Numbered from the stretch's first letter, positions 19,209 to 28,138 are shown. The stretch is 64,000 bases of DNA from Nonlabens xylanidelens (GCF_002934445.1 NZ_PTJE01000003.1:248001-312000), one strand, 5' to 3'. Numbers and translations: made by a program. The notes: generated by a model from the sequence alone, not told the origin.

Positions 19209-20252
19209 TTAAAATTTTAATTTATTAGTATCCCAATTGCCCGATGTGTTACACCACAACTGTCCATTTTTAATCTCTAGTGGCGCCTCGATATTATTAG
19301 TATATAGAGAACCTGTACCTAGACCTTGTGGCATTTTATTACCTAGCGTATACGTAAATTGTGCTATAGCATTAAGGCCTATGTTAGATTCTAGTGCACT
19401 AGTAATCCACCAGTCTATATTTCTTTCTGTAGCGAGATTTATCCATTCTCTACTACTTTGAAAACCACCTACTAGAGCAGGTTTTAAGATAATGTATTGC
19501 GGTTTAATAACATCTAGACAGGCTATCTTTTCTTCTATATTATAAAGACCTATTAATTCTTCATCTAGCGCAATATCTAGCGGTGTTTGCTCACACAGTC
19601 TTGCCATATCACCCCATTGGCCTTGTTTAATAGGCTGCTCGATGCTGTGTACATCGTACTTTGCAATTTCTTCTAGTTTACCCAATGCATTTTGAGGTGT
19701 AAAAGCTCCATTTGCATCAACTCTTATAGTAATCTCGCTTTCGCGAAAGCGAGAACGTATCAATTTTAATAGACTCATTTCTGCTTCAAAATCGATAGCA
19801 CCTATCTTCATTTTAATGCAATCAAATCCAGCTGTTAGTTTTTCTTCTAGCTGTTGCATCATAAAATCTTGGTTTCCCATCCACACGAGCCCGTTGATAG
19901 AAATAGCATCTTGTCCTTCTGTAAACATAGACGGAAACAATGTAAAGGGATCGCTGGATTGCAAGGACCTCATCGCCATTTCATAACCGAATAAAATAGA
20001 AGGCCATTTTTTTAAAGCCTCCATCATCTCTACCGGTGATAAATTAATATGATCACAAGTCCATTGCAGTTGTTTTTCAAATTCTGGTCTGTCATCTATA
20101 GAAAGACCAGAAAACATATTCACCTCTCCTACACCTTGTTTATCACCATTATCGATAATAAGAAACCAAGTGTTTTTGGTTTTTAAAATACCACGAGAAG
20201 TTCCTGCCGGTTGTTTAAATTCTAAAACGTATTTCTGGAAATGTGCTTTCAT
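19209..20252 (-). CDS. menC: O-succinylbenzoate synthase
   Basis: A 347-residue enolase-superfamily enzyme that dehydrates SHCHC to o-succinylbenzoate in menaquinone synthesis. The catalytic Lys pair is in DCIKMKIGA, metal ligands are in RVDANGAF, SIEQP and ALDEEL, and the second Lys in IILKPALVGG. It heads the menC-CPBP-menE operon. The palindrome at 19736-19751 is read here in the third frame as RFRES, directly before the conserved strand ITIRVDANG, in a segment where homologues also carry charged residues, so function is probably kept. Confidence 0.92.
   Translation of the reverse strand: MKAHFQKYVLEFKQPAGTSRGILKTKNTWFLIIDNGDKQGVGEVNMFSGLSIDDRPEFEKQLQWTCDHINLSPVEMMEALKKWPSILFGYEMAMRSLQSSDPFTLFPSMFTEGQDAISINGLVWMGNQDFMMQQLEEKLTAGFDCIKMKIGAIDFEAEMSLLKLIRSRFRESEITIRVDANGAFTPQNALGKLEEIAKYDVHSIEQPIKQGQWGDMARLCEQTPLDIALDEELIGLYNIEEKIACLDVIKPQYIILKPALVGGFQSSREWINLATERNIDWWITSALESNIGLNAIAQFTYTLGNKMPQGLGTGSLYTNNIEAPLEIKNGQLWCNTSGNWDTNKLKF
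19736..19751. repeat. Iterated palindrome copy 6, inside menC
   Basis: Exact copy, symmetry extended to TCTC...GAGA (19733-19754). This is the only copy read as RFRES. Confidence 0.95.
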
Positions 20253-20330
20253 GAAGTAAAAATAGAGAATAGAACCATTAAGGTAGGTATAAGTATGAAA
20301 ACTTTACTAACTCCGAGAAATTTCCAGCAG

Positions 20331-20455
20331 ATCCCAGATAAATTTGGAACTGACTATTTCTTTAAATCAACTAGACTCAAGCCAAATTTTCTGGGATGGT
20401 CAGAGTGAATAAACTACATGAGACAGCGCACAAATCAACCTGTCTACTGCTCACT
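20331..20455. repeat. Two inverted repeats in the menC-DUF4442 gap
   Basis: ATCCCAGATAAATTTGG (20331-20347) pairs with CCAAATTTTCTGGGAT (20382-20397), with one base missing. A second nested pair follows: AGTGA/TCACT (20404-20408, 20451-20455) around AGACAG/CTGTCT (20421-20426, 20440-20445). Together they could form structured RNA, the terminator region of the DUF4442 gene, or the remains of an element. No coding potential is seen. Confidence 0.5.
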
Positions 20456-20466
20456 GAGACTATAAA

Positions 20467-20916
20467 CTACTTTCTCTTCACAGTCCACTCAAATTGAAAT
20501 TCACTCACTTGTACACCGTCTTCATTTACACCTTGAGACGTCATCCATACCGTCTGTCCCTCGCCAGTTGCGACAGTTTTTTCTATCGCCTCTTTAATAG
20601 CAAGTCCATCGTGACATTTAAAGGTAATGCGGCCGGTAGCTTTTTTAGTAAAAGTTGCTTTATTATTAGCTACTAGCATAGAGACGCGAGCATCGCTTTT
20701 TTGAATATAAGACATAACCAGCGCACCTGTGGAAAGTTCGGCAGCCATGGCTTGTACAGCAAAATACATACTTTTAAATGGATTCTGATTGAACCATTTA
20801 TGCTTTACGGTTACCGTACAGTTCTCTGCATCTATTTCTTTACACCTCACACCACTCCACCAGCAACTAGGTAATTTTAAAAATGTAAAGGCATTAATTT
20901 TCTTGGGCGTGATCAT
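20467..20916 (-). CDS. DUF4442 hot-dog-fold protein, putative thioesterase
   Basis: A 149-residue protein with the DUF4442 pattern: LPSCWWSGVRCKEIDAENCTVTVKHKWFNQNPFKSMYFAVQAMAAELSTGALV and a second half of beta strands ending FQFEWTVKR. The family has the thioesterase hot-dog fold. The substrate is unknown. Its position just upstream of the men operon on the same strand allows a role on an acyl-CoA of menaquinone synthesis, but a 214-bp gap with inverted repeats separates them, so this is only a suggestion. Confidence 0.78.
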   Translation of the reverse strand: MITPKKINAFTFLKLPSCWWSGVRCKEIDAENCTVTVKHKWFNQNPFKSMYFAVQAMAAELSTGALVMSYIQKSDARVSMLVANNKATFTKKATGRITFKCHDGLAIKEAIEKTVATGEGQTVWMTSQGVNEDGVQVSEFQFEWTVKRK

Positions 20917-21112
20917 AAGATGGTGTTTAAATCGTGTTCGGGAATTTAATAATTAAATCGCTTTTTCAAGTTAAAAACCGAATTCTATTTACATTTTTTT
21001 GTATGCAATGAATAAGAAATCACTTCAAACAAACTAAATATTTAAAAAACAAAAACGAATTTTAAAAAATAAATTAAGATTACAAAAACTCTGAAAAGCC
21101 TTGTAATCATTA

Positions 21113-21128
21113 CGCTTTCGCGAAAGCG
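21113..21128. repeat. Iterated palindrome copy 7, intergenic
   Basis: Exact 16-bp copy about 30 bp upstream of the left operator arm of the PadR cluster. Confidence 0.95.
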
Positions 21129-21156
21129 GAACTTTAAAAATCAATAGGTTACAAAA

Positions 21157-21206
21157 AAATATATGGTACTTTGTATTGCATAATACTATCTTTTAACCAT
21201 ATATTT
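21157..21206. promoter_or_regulatory. Candidate PadR operator: 11-bp inverted repeat around the cluster promoter
   Basis: AAATATATGGT and ACCATATATTT are perfect inverted arms 28 bp apart. The right arm overlaps the -7 element and the left arm lies upstream of the -33 TTG (21176-21178), so a bound dimer pair or loop would block RNA polymerase. Autoregulation by the PadR gene of the cluster is the simplest reading (inference). Confidence 0.5.
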
Positions 21207-21207
21207 G
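21200..21207 (+). promoter_or_regulatory. -7 promoter element of the DUF4870-PadR-PspC cluster
   Basis: TATATTTG fits TANNTTTG; TTG at 21176-21178 lies 21 bp upstream. The ATG is 19 bp downstream. Confidence 0.65.
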
Positions 21208-21226
21208 CATAAGAAAATAATAGGCT

Positions 21227-21727
21227 ATGGAATCAACGAACCAAAACAACCACAATAATATTGCTACCGGAATTCATTTATTGACATTCGGTAAATGGCT
21301 TTTCCCCTTAGGTAATTTTATTCTACCCATTCTTTTATGGATGATAAATTCTAAGAAATCTGATTTTATCGATAGACATGGTAAACAGGCCATCAACTTT
21401 CAAATAAGTATCACACTTTATACTATCGTACTGGCTTTTATAGGTGGCGGTATTATAATAGGATCTATGATTTCTGGCGGCCCTAGTTTATGGGAAGCAA
21501 TGAATCATGGTCATGATTTTCCATTTTGGGATGATATGGGAATTTTTAGCACCGTAATAGCTAGTGGATTTATATGCGGTACTTTAATATTAATACTGGC
21601 AGTAATAGATCTAGTATGTACGATCAAAGCTGCTATAAAAGCGCATGATGGTCATGATTACAATTATCCTTTAACGATTAACTTCATACCTCATCATACT
21701 GAGGTAGAAGTACCTAATAATAACTAA
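21227..21727 (+). CDS. DUF4870-domain membrane protein
   Basis: A 166-residue membrane protein: after a short polar head come LTFGKWLFPLGNFILPILLWMIN, the conserved DRHGKQAINFQIS motif and two further hydrophobic segments. These are the marks of DUF4870, a small integral membrane family of unknown function. It is the first gene of a cluster with PadR and PspC genes, the next start being 1 bp after its stop, so it is likely under the same PadR control and part of an envelope-stress response. Confidence 0.88.
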   Translation: MESTNQNNHNNIATGIHLLTFGKWLFPLGNFILPILLWMINSKKSDFIDRHGKQAINFQISITLYTIVLAFIGGGIIIGSMISGGPSLWEAMNHGHDFPFWDDMGIFSTVIASGFICGTLILILAVIDLVCTIKAAIKAHDGHDYNYPLTINFIPHHTEVEVPNNN

Positions 21728-21728
21728 T

Positions 21729-22070
21729 ATGAAGATAGAAAACACAAAAGCGCAAATGCGTAAAGGCGTACTGGAGTACTGCATTCTATCCATCTTAAAA
21801 GAAGATGACGCCTACGTGGCTGAGATTCTAGGAACTTTAAAAGATGCTAAAATGCTGGTGGTAGAAGGAACTATTTATCCATTACTCACGAGACTTAAAA
21901 ATGCTGGATTGCTTAATTATCGCTGGGAAGAAAGCACCAGTGGACCACCACGTAAGTATTACGGACTTACTGAAACTGGTAAAATTTTCCTTACAGAACT
22001 GACCACAACCTGGGACGATCTTAAAAATGCAGTTAACCTAGTGACCATACCTAAAACTAAAAAATCATGA
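21729..22070 (+). CDS. PadR-family transcriptional regulator
   Basis: A 113-residue winged-helix repressor: MRKGVLEYCILSILKEDDAYVAEILGTL, VVEGTIYPLLTRLKNAGLL and GPPRKYYGLTETGK are the PadR signatures. PadR proteins bind operators as dimers and release them on binding hydrophobic ligands. The gene starts 1 bp behind DUF4870 and overlaps the PspC gene by 4 bp. The long inverted repeat at the cluster promoter (21157-21206) is a natural candidate operator. Confidence 0.93.
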   Translation: MKIENTKAQMRKGVLEYCILSILKEDDAYVAEILGTLKDAKMLVVEGTIYPLLTRLKNAGLLNYRWEESTSGPPRKYYGLTETGKIFLTELTTTWDDLKNAVNLVTIPKTKKS

Positions 22071-23842
22071 ACAAGACCATCAATATAAACCTAGCTGGGC
22101 TGTTCTTCCATATAGACGAAGATGCCTATCAAAGACTGCAACGTTATGTGGCAGCGGTACGTAAATCATTTGCCGGTACTAGCGGCGCAGACGAGATAAT
22201 GAGCGATATAGAATCGCGCATTGCCGAGCTTTTTCTAGAAAAAAGGGCTAATGAACAACAAGTAATCTCTATTCAACACGTCGAAGAAGTGATTAACATC
22301 ATGGGACAACCTGAAGATTATGAGGTTGATGAAGAAATATTTGAAGAGCAAACTTCCAGAAGTAAATTCAGAACTCCTGGTAGAAACAAACAACTTTTTA
22401 GAGATACACAAAACGGTTATGTAGGTGGTGTTTCTGGAGGTATGGGATATTATCTCGGTATAGATGCTGTATGGATAAGAGTTGCTTGGGTTTTACTTGT
22501 ATTCTTTAGTGTAGGATGGGCGATACCTATATATATATTGCTATGGATTCTTGTACCTGATGCGGTAACTACTAACCAGCGTCTAACCATGATGGGAAAG
22601 GAAGTAAACATCTCTAATATAGAAGAGAATTTTAAGCAGGGTTTTGAGCCCGTGGTCGATGGGCAGACTGACGCCGACCACCATATTGTAGGTCAAAAAG
22701 GTAAACGTGGTTCTATTAAATTCTTCGGTTTTTTGGGGAAATTAATCAAAGGCTTTTTTAAAGCTCTAGTTAAAATTATAGGGCTTATAGTTTTCTTAAG
22801 TGCTACTACTGCTCTTATAGGTCTTGTTGTTTCTTTAATTACGGCTAGCTTTATTGATGTAGATGGACAGAATTTAATTCACTTCTTTGATGTCGTGATA
22901 CCCAACCATCAGGCTTCATGGATTTTATTAACGGCTATTATTTTTGCTGTCGGTATTCCTTTACTAGTACTCGCTATTTTAGGTCTTAAATTATTAGTAA
23001 ATAATTTGAAATCTATCGGTATGCCAGCAAAAATCATTCTTGTGGTGCTGTGGATCATTTCTGTAATTGTACTTAGTGTTTCTGTTGCAAGAATAGCTGC
23101 GACACAAGCTTATGACGGTAATGTTATAGAGGTTCAAGAATTTTCTATCGATAAAGAAAAGGTGTTTGAATTGCAGTTATTGAAAGACGGTAATCTAGGA
23201 GACCAGACTTATGTAACTAGCAATGGTTTAAAAGTTGTTGATTATAATGGAGAAAAAGCCGTTCGAAAAAATAACGTTTATATAGCATTTGCTACGAGTA
23301 GAGATAGTCTAGCACGAGTGAGTGTTAATTTTAAGGCCAAAGGAGACTCTTTTGACACCGCAAAATTAAATGCAGAATCACTGGTCTATGATTATGAGAT
23401 TACAGATTCTTCCTTTACTGCTCCTAGTTACTTGATTGTTCCTAAAGGTTCGGGCGTGTTCGGTCAACGAGTGAATGTAACCATCTATTTACCTAAAGGA
23501 ACTAAAGTTAAGTTTAACAATAGCTTTAAAGACCGTTATGATTCCTGGATGACTGACGAAGCTTTAAGAATAGAAAAACGCTATGACGGTTCTTATGAGT
23601 ATGAGATAAGTGATGGAAAAACAATATGTCTAGAATGTCCTAAAGATGGTAGTTTTAGATCTAGACACAATAATTCAAATGAAAACGACGCTCTAGATAC
23701 TAATAGAATTATCGATTCTACAACTACAACAGATGGAAAATGGAAATATGAAGATGACGATGTAGAAAACGATGACAAAATTACAGTGACAACCAAACTA
23801 GATCTAGGCGGTATAACTATGGAGACCACAGATACTTATTAG
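22067..23842 (+). CDS. PspC-domain membrane protein
   Basis: A 591-residue protein. The N-terminal part (MNKTININLAGLFFHIDEDAYQRL, IMSDIESRIAELF) is an extension typical of the Bacteroidota members; a PspC domain follows at about 105-165 (KQLFRDTQNGYVGGVSGGMGYYLGIDAVWIRVAWVLLVF). Further membrane segments lie near residues 220-345, and a beta-rich outer domain forms the C-terminal third. PspC relatives sense membrane stress. It overlaps the PadR gene by 4 bp. The C-terminal domain resembles the adhesin-like DUF2807 fold encoded next door, so both may act at the same envelope site (inference). Confidence 0.88.
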   Translation: MNKTININLAGLFFHIDEDAYQRLQRYVAAVRKSFAGTSGADEIMSDIESRIAELFLEKRANEQQVISIQHVEEVINIMGQPEDYEVDEEIFEEQTSRSKFRTPGRNKQLFRDTQNGYVGGVSGGMGYYLGIDAVWIRVAWVLLVFFSVGWAIPIYILLWILVPDAVTTNQRLTMMGKEVNISNIEENFKQGFEPVVDGQTDADHHIVGQKGKRGSIKFFGFLGKLIKGFFKALVKIIGLIVFLSATTALIGLVVSLITASFIDVDGQNLIHFFDVVIPNHQASWILLTAIIFAVGIPLLVLAILGLKLLVNNLKSIGMPAKIILVVLWIISVIVLSVSVARIAATQAYDGNVIEVQEFSIDKEKVFELQLLKDGNLGDQTYVTSNGLKVVDYNGEKAVRKNNVYIAFATSRDSLARVSVNFKAKGDSFDTAKLNAESLVYDYEITDSSFTAPSYLIVPKGSGVFGQRVNVTIYLPKGTKVKFNNSFKDRYDSWMTDEALRIEKRYDGSYEYEISDGKTICLECPKDGSFRSRHNNSNENDALDTNRIIDSTTTTDGKWKYEDDDVENDDKITVTTKLDLGGITMETTDTY

Positions 23843-23896
23843 ATTATAATTTTCAGTTGACGTTCTACCCTTGTGATTGAGATGTAGAACTCTTAG

Positions 23897-23925
23897 CCGC
23901 TCCAATTCATGTTGGAGCGGTTTTT
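23897..23925 (+). terminator. Rho-independent terminator after the PspC gene
   Basis: CCGCTCCAA pairs with TTGGAGCGG around a 6-base loop, followed by TTTTTG. A second hairpin (GTTCTAC/GTAGAAC, 23862-23890) precedes it. Confidence 0.8.
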
Positions 23926-23954
23926 GTTTTACCTTTACCAAATAAATTAATACA

Positions 23955-24779
23955 ATGAAAAAATTACTACTATTTGTGTTTGCATTAAGCACTACTATAA
24001 TGAGTGCTCAAGATCTTATTAAGGTAAAAGGAAACCGTGAGGTTACTACCGAGATAAGCCCTATCGATCCCTTTGAGGCCTTAGAGATTAATGGTGATTA
24101 TGAAATAGAAATTATTCCTGGAGCTTCTCCTCAAGTAGAGATCACGACAGATTCTAATCTACACCAGTATCTTGCTGCAAGAGTTATAGATGGTAAACTT
24201 GTGGTTACTACTACGGCTAAAATACGCTCTAAGAAAGAGATGAAATTCAGAATTATTTACGGTCCAGAATTAAATAAAATCACTGTAACTGATGACGCAC
24301 AACTATCGTCTGTAACTAGTCTTCTTTTTGAAGATCTAGAATTGAACATAGAAAAAGATGCCGAAGTTTATTTAACCGCAACTGTAGAAAGATTAACTCT
24401 TAATGCAGAGCGTAGTACAGAGGCAGAATTGAACCTTACTGGTAAAAGAGCTGTTGTAAATCTAGACAACAACACGACTGTAAAAGCACTAATTAAATAT
24501 GACGACCTAGAGTTAAACATGAAAGATCGTGCAGATGCAACCATAGAAGGTGATATTAAAACTGGTTATATACAGTTAAAGAGTAAAAGTAACTTTAAAG
24601 GAGAAAATTTAATCTTTAATAAATTAGATCTAAATATCACTGATAACGCAGACGCTGTTATTAATGTAAAAAACCAATTGAATCTTGAGTCTAGTGGAGA
24701 TGCTAAAGTAGAGTTGCACAACTCTCCTAAAATCGATTTAAATAAATTTGCTGGTAAGTCTGTTCTTAGTAGAGAATAA
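23955..24779 (+). CDS. Secreted DUF2807 (head GIN domain) protein
   Basis: A 274-residue protein with a Sec signal peptide (cleavage after IMSAQ region, about residue 19) and the DUF2807 repeat fold: FEALEINGDYEIEIIPG, then short repeating strands such as LELNIEKDAEVYLTA, LTLNAERSTEAEL, LELNMKDRADATIEG and LDLNITDNADAVIN. This right-handed beta-helix-like fold is thought to be an adhesin-like or structural envelope domain. It follows the PspC gene after a terminator, so it may have its own promoter (TACCTTTA at 23932-23939 is close to the -7 consensus). Confidence 0.88.
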   Translation: MKKLLLFVFALSTTIMSAQDLIKVKGNREVTTEISPIDPFEALEINGDYEIEIIPGASPQVEITTDSNLHQYLAARVIDGKLVVTTTAKIRSKKEMKFRIIYGPELNKITVTDDAQLSSVTSLLFEDLELNIEKDAEVYLTATVERLTLNAERSTEAELNLTGKRAVVNLDNNTTVKALIKYDDLELNMKDRADATIEGDIKTGYIQLKSKSNFKGENLIFNKLDLNITDNADAVINVKNQLNLESSGDAKVELHNSPKIDLNKFAGKSVLSRE

Positions 24780-24796
24780 AGATTCTTATTAAAATT

Positions 24797-24836
24797 AAAA
24801 ATCCCCATTGAAACTTTAGTTTCAATGGGGATTTTT
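24797..24836. terminator. Bidirectional terminator between the DUF2807 gene and trxB
   Basis: A 19-bp perfect stem with a 2-base loop (core ATCCCCATTGAAACT), A-run before and long T-run after. Confidence 0.92.
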
Positions 24837-24858
24837 TTTTGCTTTATTGCAAGTCGAT

Positions 24859-25845
24859 TTACTCTACGTAGTAATCACCAGCTTTAACCTCATCTACTAC
24901 ACCTACTTCAGCAAGGTAACGCTCTGCATCTAGTGCAGCCATACATCCTGTACCAGCAGCTGTAATAGCCTGTCTGTATATTTTATCTTGTACATCTCCA
25001 GATGCAAATACACCAGGCATGTTAGTCTTTGTAGAACCTGGAATAGTTTTTAAATAACCATCTTCACCCATGTCTAGCTGCCCTTTAAAGATATCAGTAT
25101 TAGGTTTGTGCCCTATCGCGATAAAAATACCAGTGATAGCTATCTCGTGCTTTTCTTGAGTTTGATTATTTACAATACGTAAACCTTCTACTACCGTATC
25201 ACCTAGAACTTCATCCACTTCAGAATTATAAAGTACCGTAATATTCTCTAAACTATTTACTCTATGTTGCATAGCTTTTGATGCGCGCATATGATCTTTA
25301 CGCACTAGCATCGTTACACTCTTACAAATGTTTGCAAGGTAAGAAGCCTCTTCTGCAGCCGTATCACCAGCACCTACTATCGCAACATCTTGATTTCTAT
25401 AAAAGAAACCATCACATACTGCACATGCACTTACACCACCACCACGTAATCTTTGCTCACTCTCTAAGCCTAAATATTTTGCCGTTGCACCGGTAGAAAT
25501 AATTACCGTATTTGCTTCTATTTTAGTTTTACCATCTACAACAGCTGTGTGAATACCACCTTCTTCAGTAGCAAATTTCACCTCTGTTATCATTCCTATA
25601 CGTACTTGTGTACCGAAACGCTCTGCTTGTTTCTGTAAATCTACCATCATTGACGGTCCATCTATTCCTTCTGGATAACCAGGGAAATTATCAACCTCAG
25701 TAGTTGTAGTAAGTTGTCCACCAGGCTCCATACCTGTATAAACTACAGGTTTCATATCTGCACGAGCGGCATATATAGCTGCAGTATATCCTGCAGGTCC
25801 TGAACCTATGATCAAACATTTTATTCTTTCTATCTTCTCTGACAT
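24859..25845 (-). CDS. trxB: Thioredoxin-disulfide reductase
   Basis: A 328-residue flavoprotein that transfers electrons from NADPH to thioredoxin. It has the FAD motif IIGSGPAGYTAAIYAARA, the redox-active ACAVCDGFF (CxxC), the NADPH motif IVGAGDTAAEEASYLA and the C-terminal ASGDVQD. A thioredoxin and a peroxiredoxin are encoded 5-7 kb downstream in separate units and are likely partners. Expression is from a TANNTTTG element at 25865-25872. Confidence 0.97.
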   Translation of the reverse strand: MSEKIERIKCLIIGSGPAGYTAAIYAARADMKPVVYTGMEPGGQLTTTTEVDNFPGYPEGIDGPSMMVDLQKQAERFGTQVRIGMITEVKFATEEGGIHTAVVDGKTKIEANTVIISTGATAKYLGLESEQRLRGGGVSACAVCDGFFYRNQDVAIVGAGDTAAEEASYLANICKSVTMLVRKDHMRASKAMQHRVNSLENITVLYNSEVDEVLGDTVVEGLRIVNNQTQEKHEIAITGIFIAIGHKPNTDIFKGQLDMGEDGYLKTIPGSTKTNMPGVFASGDVQDKIYRQAITAAGTGCMAALDAERYLAEVGVVDEVKAGDYYVE

Positions 25846-25864
25846 AATTGTAAACTTTGAAATA

Positions 25865-25872
25865 CAAATGTA
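25865..25872 (-). promoter_or_regulatory. -7 promoter element of trxB
   Basis: TACATTTG on the minus strand, 19 bp before the ATG at 25845. Confidence 0.6.
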
Positions 25873-25986
25873 ATAGGATGCCGTCTCAATACCTTGATTT
25901 AATGATCACTATTTGTTATCAATTTATTAAGGATATACATGGTTGCTACTTTTTTGATAACACAAATGAATAGAATTTTTAGGTAG

Positions 25987-25994
25987 TACCTTTG
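25987..25994 (+). promoter_or_regulatory. -7 promoter element of the cupin gene, leaderless layout
   Basis: TACCTTTG fits TANNTTTG and ends 4 bp before the ATG at 25999, so transcription should start at or next to the start codon. No convincing -33 TTG is present. Confidence 0.5.
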
Positions 25995-25998
25995 ACCT

Positions 25999-26547
25999 AT
26001 GCCACAAGTATATTTAAATCCTGTTACCAAAGAAAAAGCTACTATACTCAAAACTAGCGCACAAACTAACGGCGCTTACACGCTTATAGAGGTAGAGTTA
26101 CAACCGGGCGGCGGTAATCCTATTCATTTTCACGAGCAATTTACGGAGGATTTTTATCCAGTAATAGGTACTTTAGGCGTTCATTATTTAGGAAAAGAAA
26201 TTTTATTAAAACCTAATAAAAATTTTAAAGTCCCTTTATTAGATACACATCGATTTTACAATCCTACTGATGAAATTATCGTGTTTAGAGCTCGATTAGA
26301 ACCAGGACAGCCCAATTTTGAAAATTTTATGGCAGTTCTTTTTGGACTAGTCAGCGATGGTAAAACCTTTGGAAAGAACCAGATGCCGTACAATCCTTTT
26401 CACGCTATTTTATTACTCCACTGGGGTGATACTCAGGTAGATCATTTTCTATTTAGATGGATAAAACCACTGTTGTCTGTTATGGTTACGCTTTCGCGAA
26501 AGCTAGGATATGAAAAACATCTTCTCAAAAAATATAAAACGGTTTAA
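25999..26547 (+). CDS. Cupin-domain protein
   Basis: A 182-residue single-domain cupin: GGGNPIHFHEQFTEDFYPVIG is the first metal-binding motif (G-x5-H-x-H-x4-E pattern), and VPLLDTHRFYNPTDEIIVFRARL the second. The substrate is not evident. The C-terminal 60 residues are helical. The palindrome at 26489-26504 is read as TLSRKLG near the C-terminus. It stands alone between trxB (divergent) and nhaC. Confidence 0.82.
   Translation: MPQVYLNPVTKEKATILKTSAQTNGAYTLIEVELQPGGGNPIHFHEQFTEDFYPVIGTLGVHYLGKEILLKPNKNFKVPLLDTHRFYNPTDEIIVFRARLEPGQPNFENFMAVLFGLVSDGKTFGKNQMPYNPFHAILLLHWGDTQVDHFLFRWIKPLLSVMVTLSRKLGYEKHLLKKYKTV
26489..26504. repeat. Iterated palindrome copy 8, inside the cupin gene
   Basis: Exact GCTTTCGCGAAAGC core at 26490-26503; the outermost base on the right is T instead of G. 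Read as LSRK. Confidence 0.93.
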
Positions 26548-26605
26548 AATACAGTTTGCAACTCGTTTCACAAAATCGTAACATTACAGTTCATCAATTA
26601 CCCTT

Positions 26606-28138
26606 ATGGAAAGTCAAAATATCAACCAAGAAGACGAAAAAATCATTGAAAACAGAGAACTAAGTATTTGGGAAGCCTTAATTCCTGTATTTGCTCTAGT
26701 TGCAATGCTAGCGATAAATGTATACATTTTTGGTGATGACTCTTTAAGTGGTTCTAACCAATTTGTACTTCTATTAGGAGCTACTGTTGCTGGTATAGTG
26801 GGCTATTTTAATAAAGTGACTTATAAATCTATGGTAGAAGAAGTGGCTCAAAACCTTAAATCTACTACAGGTGCTATCTTGATTTTATTAATGGTAGGTG
26901 CTCTAGCCGGTACCTGGTTATTAAGCGGTATTATCCCAACGATGATTTATTACGGTCTAGATATCTTAAACCCTTCTATATTTTTAGCTGCTTGTGTAAT
27001 TATATGTGCCGTCATCTCTGTTGCTACAGGAAGCAGCTGGACCACTAGTGCTACAGTAGGTATTGCGTTAATAGGTATAGCTGGTGCTCTAGATATAAGC
27101 GCAGGTATGACTGCTGGTGCGGTTTTAAGTGGTGCTTACTTTGGTGATAAATTAAGCCCATTAAGTGACACGACTAACCTTGCTCCTGCTATGGCTGGTA
27201 CTGATTTATTTACTCATATTAAATACATGACCATTACTACTGTGCCTACTATTCTAATTACCCTTTTGGTTTTCATAATTATAGGTTTTAGTATAGACAC
27301 TACAGGTGTAGCAGATGTTTCTCAATATCAAACAGCCATAGACGCTACTTTTAATACCAGCCCTATTCTATTTATTGTACCAGTGGTAGTTATTGCTATG
27401 ATTGTTAAAAAAGTATCTCCATTAATAGCTTTATTGATAGGTACTTTATTAGCTGGTGGGTTTGCTTTAATATTTCAACCAGAATTAGTGCATGCTATAT
27501 CTGGACTAGAAGAATACAATGCTAGTGCTATGTACAAAGGTGTTATGAATGCCATCACTGTAAAAACAGTTGTTGTACCAGTTACTGATAACCCAGAGAT
27601 TGCAGAAAAACTCGCTGGACTTTTTGAAGGAAAAGGAATGGAATCTATGCTAGGGACTATATGGTTAATAATCTGTGCGATGGTCTTTGGTGGTATTATG
27701 GATGCAATAGGTGCTTTATCTCGTATAAGTCGTGCGTTACTTAACTTATTTGATTCTGTATTTGGGCTTTTTGCAAGTACGGTTGTGAGTTGTCTTGCTA
27801 TTAATGTAACGGCAAGTGATCAATACCTAGCTCTAGTAGTACCTGGTAAAATGTATGCTAAGGCGTATAAAGAAAAAGGACTGGCTCCAGAAAATTTATC
27901 TAGAACGCTAGAAGATTCTGGTACAGTAACCAGCGCATTAATTCCATGGAATACTTGTGGTGCATATCAAAGTACTACACTAGGTGTAGATGTAAAAGAT
28001 TACTTTATCTATGCGATCTTCAACTGGTTATCTCCTTTTATGACTTTAATTTTTGCTGCTTTTAGAATTAAAATAAAACAACTTGCAGCACCTAAACCTA
28101 CCATGAGTACGATAGGTGAAGAGCCATCAGAGTTTTAA
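26606..28138 (+). CDS. nhaC: Na+/H+ antiporter, NhaC family
   Basis: A 510-residue membrane protein of the NhaC family with about twelve hydrophobic segments. Signatures include ILILLMVGALAGTWLLSGIIPTMIYYG, GSSWTTSATVGIALIGIAGAL, GAYFGDKLSPLSDTTNLAP and LEDSGTVTSALIPWNTCGAY. It exports sodium in exchange for protons, which suits a marine habitat. It is followed by an MBL-fold gene after 54 bp. Confidence 0.93.
   Translation: MESQNINQEDEKIIENRELSIWEALIPVFALVAMLAINVYIFGDDSLSGSNQFVLLLGATVAGIVGYFNKVTYKSMVEEVAQNLKSTTGAILILLMVGALAGTWLLSGIIPTMIYYGLDILNPSIFLAACVIICAVISVATGSSWTTSATVGIALIGIAGALDISAGMTAGAVLSGAYFGDKLSPLSDTTNLAPAMAGTDLFTHIKYMTITTVPTILITLLVFIIIGFSIDTTGVADVSQYQTAIDATFNTSPILFIVPVVVIAMIVKKVSPLIALLIGTLLAGGFALIFQPELVHAISGLEEYNASAMYKGVMNAITVKTVVVPVTDNPEIAEKLAGLFEGKGMESMLGTIWLIICAMVFGGIMDAIGALSRISRALLNLFDSVFGLFASTVVSCLAINVTASDQYLALVVPGKMYAKAYKEKGLAPENLSRTLEDSGTVTSALIPWNTCGAYQSTTLGVDVKDYFIYAIFNWLSPFMTLIFAAFRIKIKQLAAPKPTMSTIGEEPSEF

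Larger units (their letters stand above)
20917..21226. other. 310-bp intergenic region upstream of the PadR cluster
   Basis: Divergent spacer between DUF4442 and DUF4870. It holds palindrome copy 7 (21113-21128), an 11-bp inverted repeat with arms at 21157-21167 and 21196-21206, and a promoter. The AT-rich left part (20940-21100) shows nothing I can name. Confidence 0.6.

Noticed and set aside
25278-25496. His-rich open frame opposite trxB
   Set aside because: It lies wholly antisense to conserved trxB codons, and its His/Leu bias follows from the opposite strand; no promoter element precedes it.
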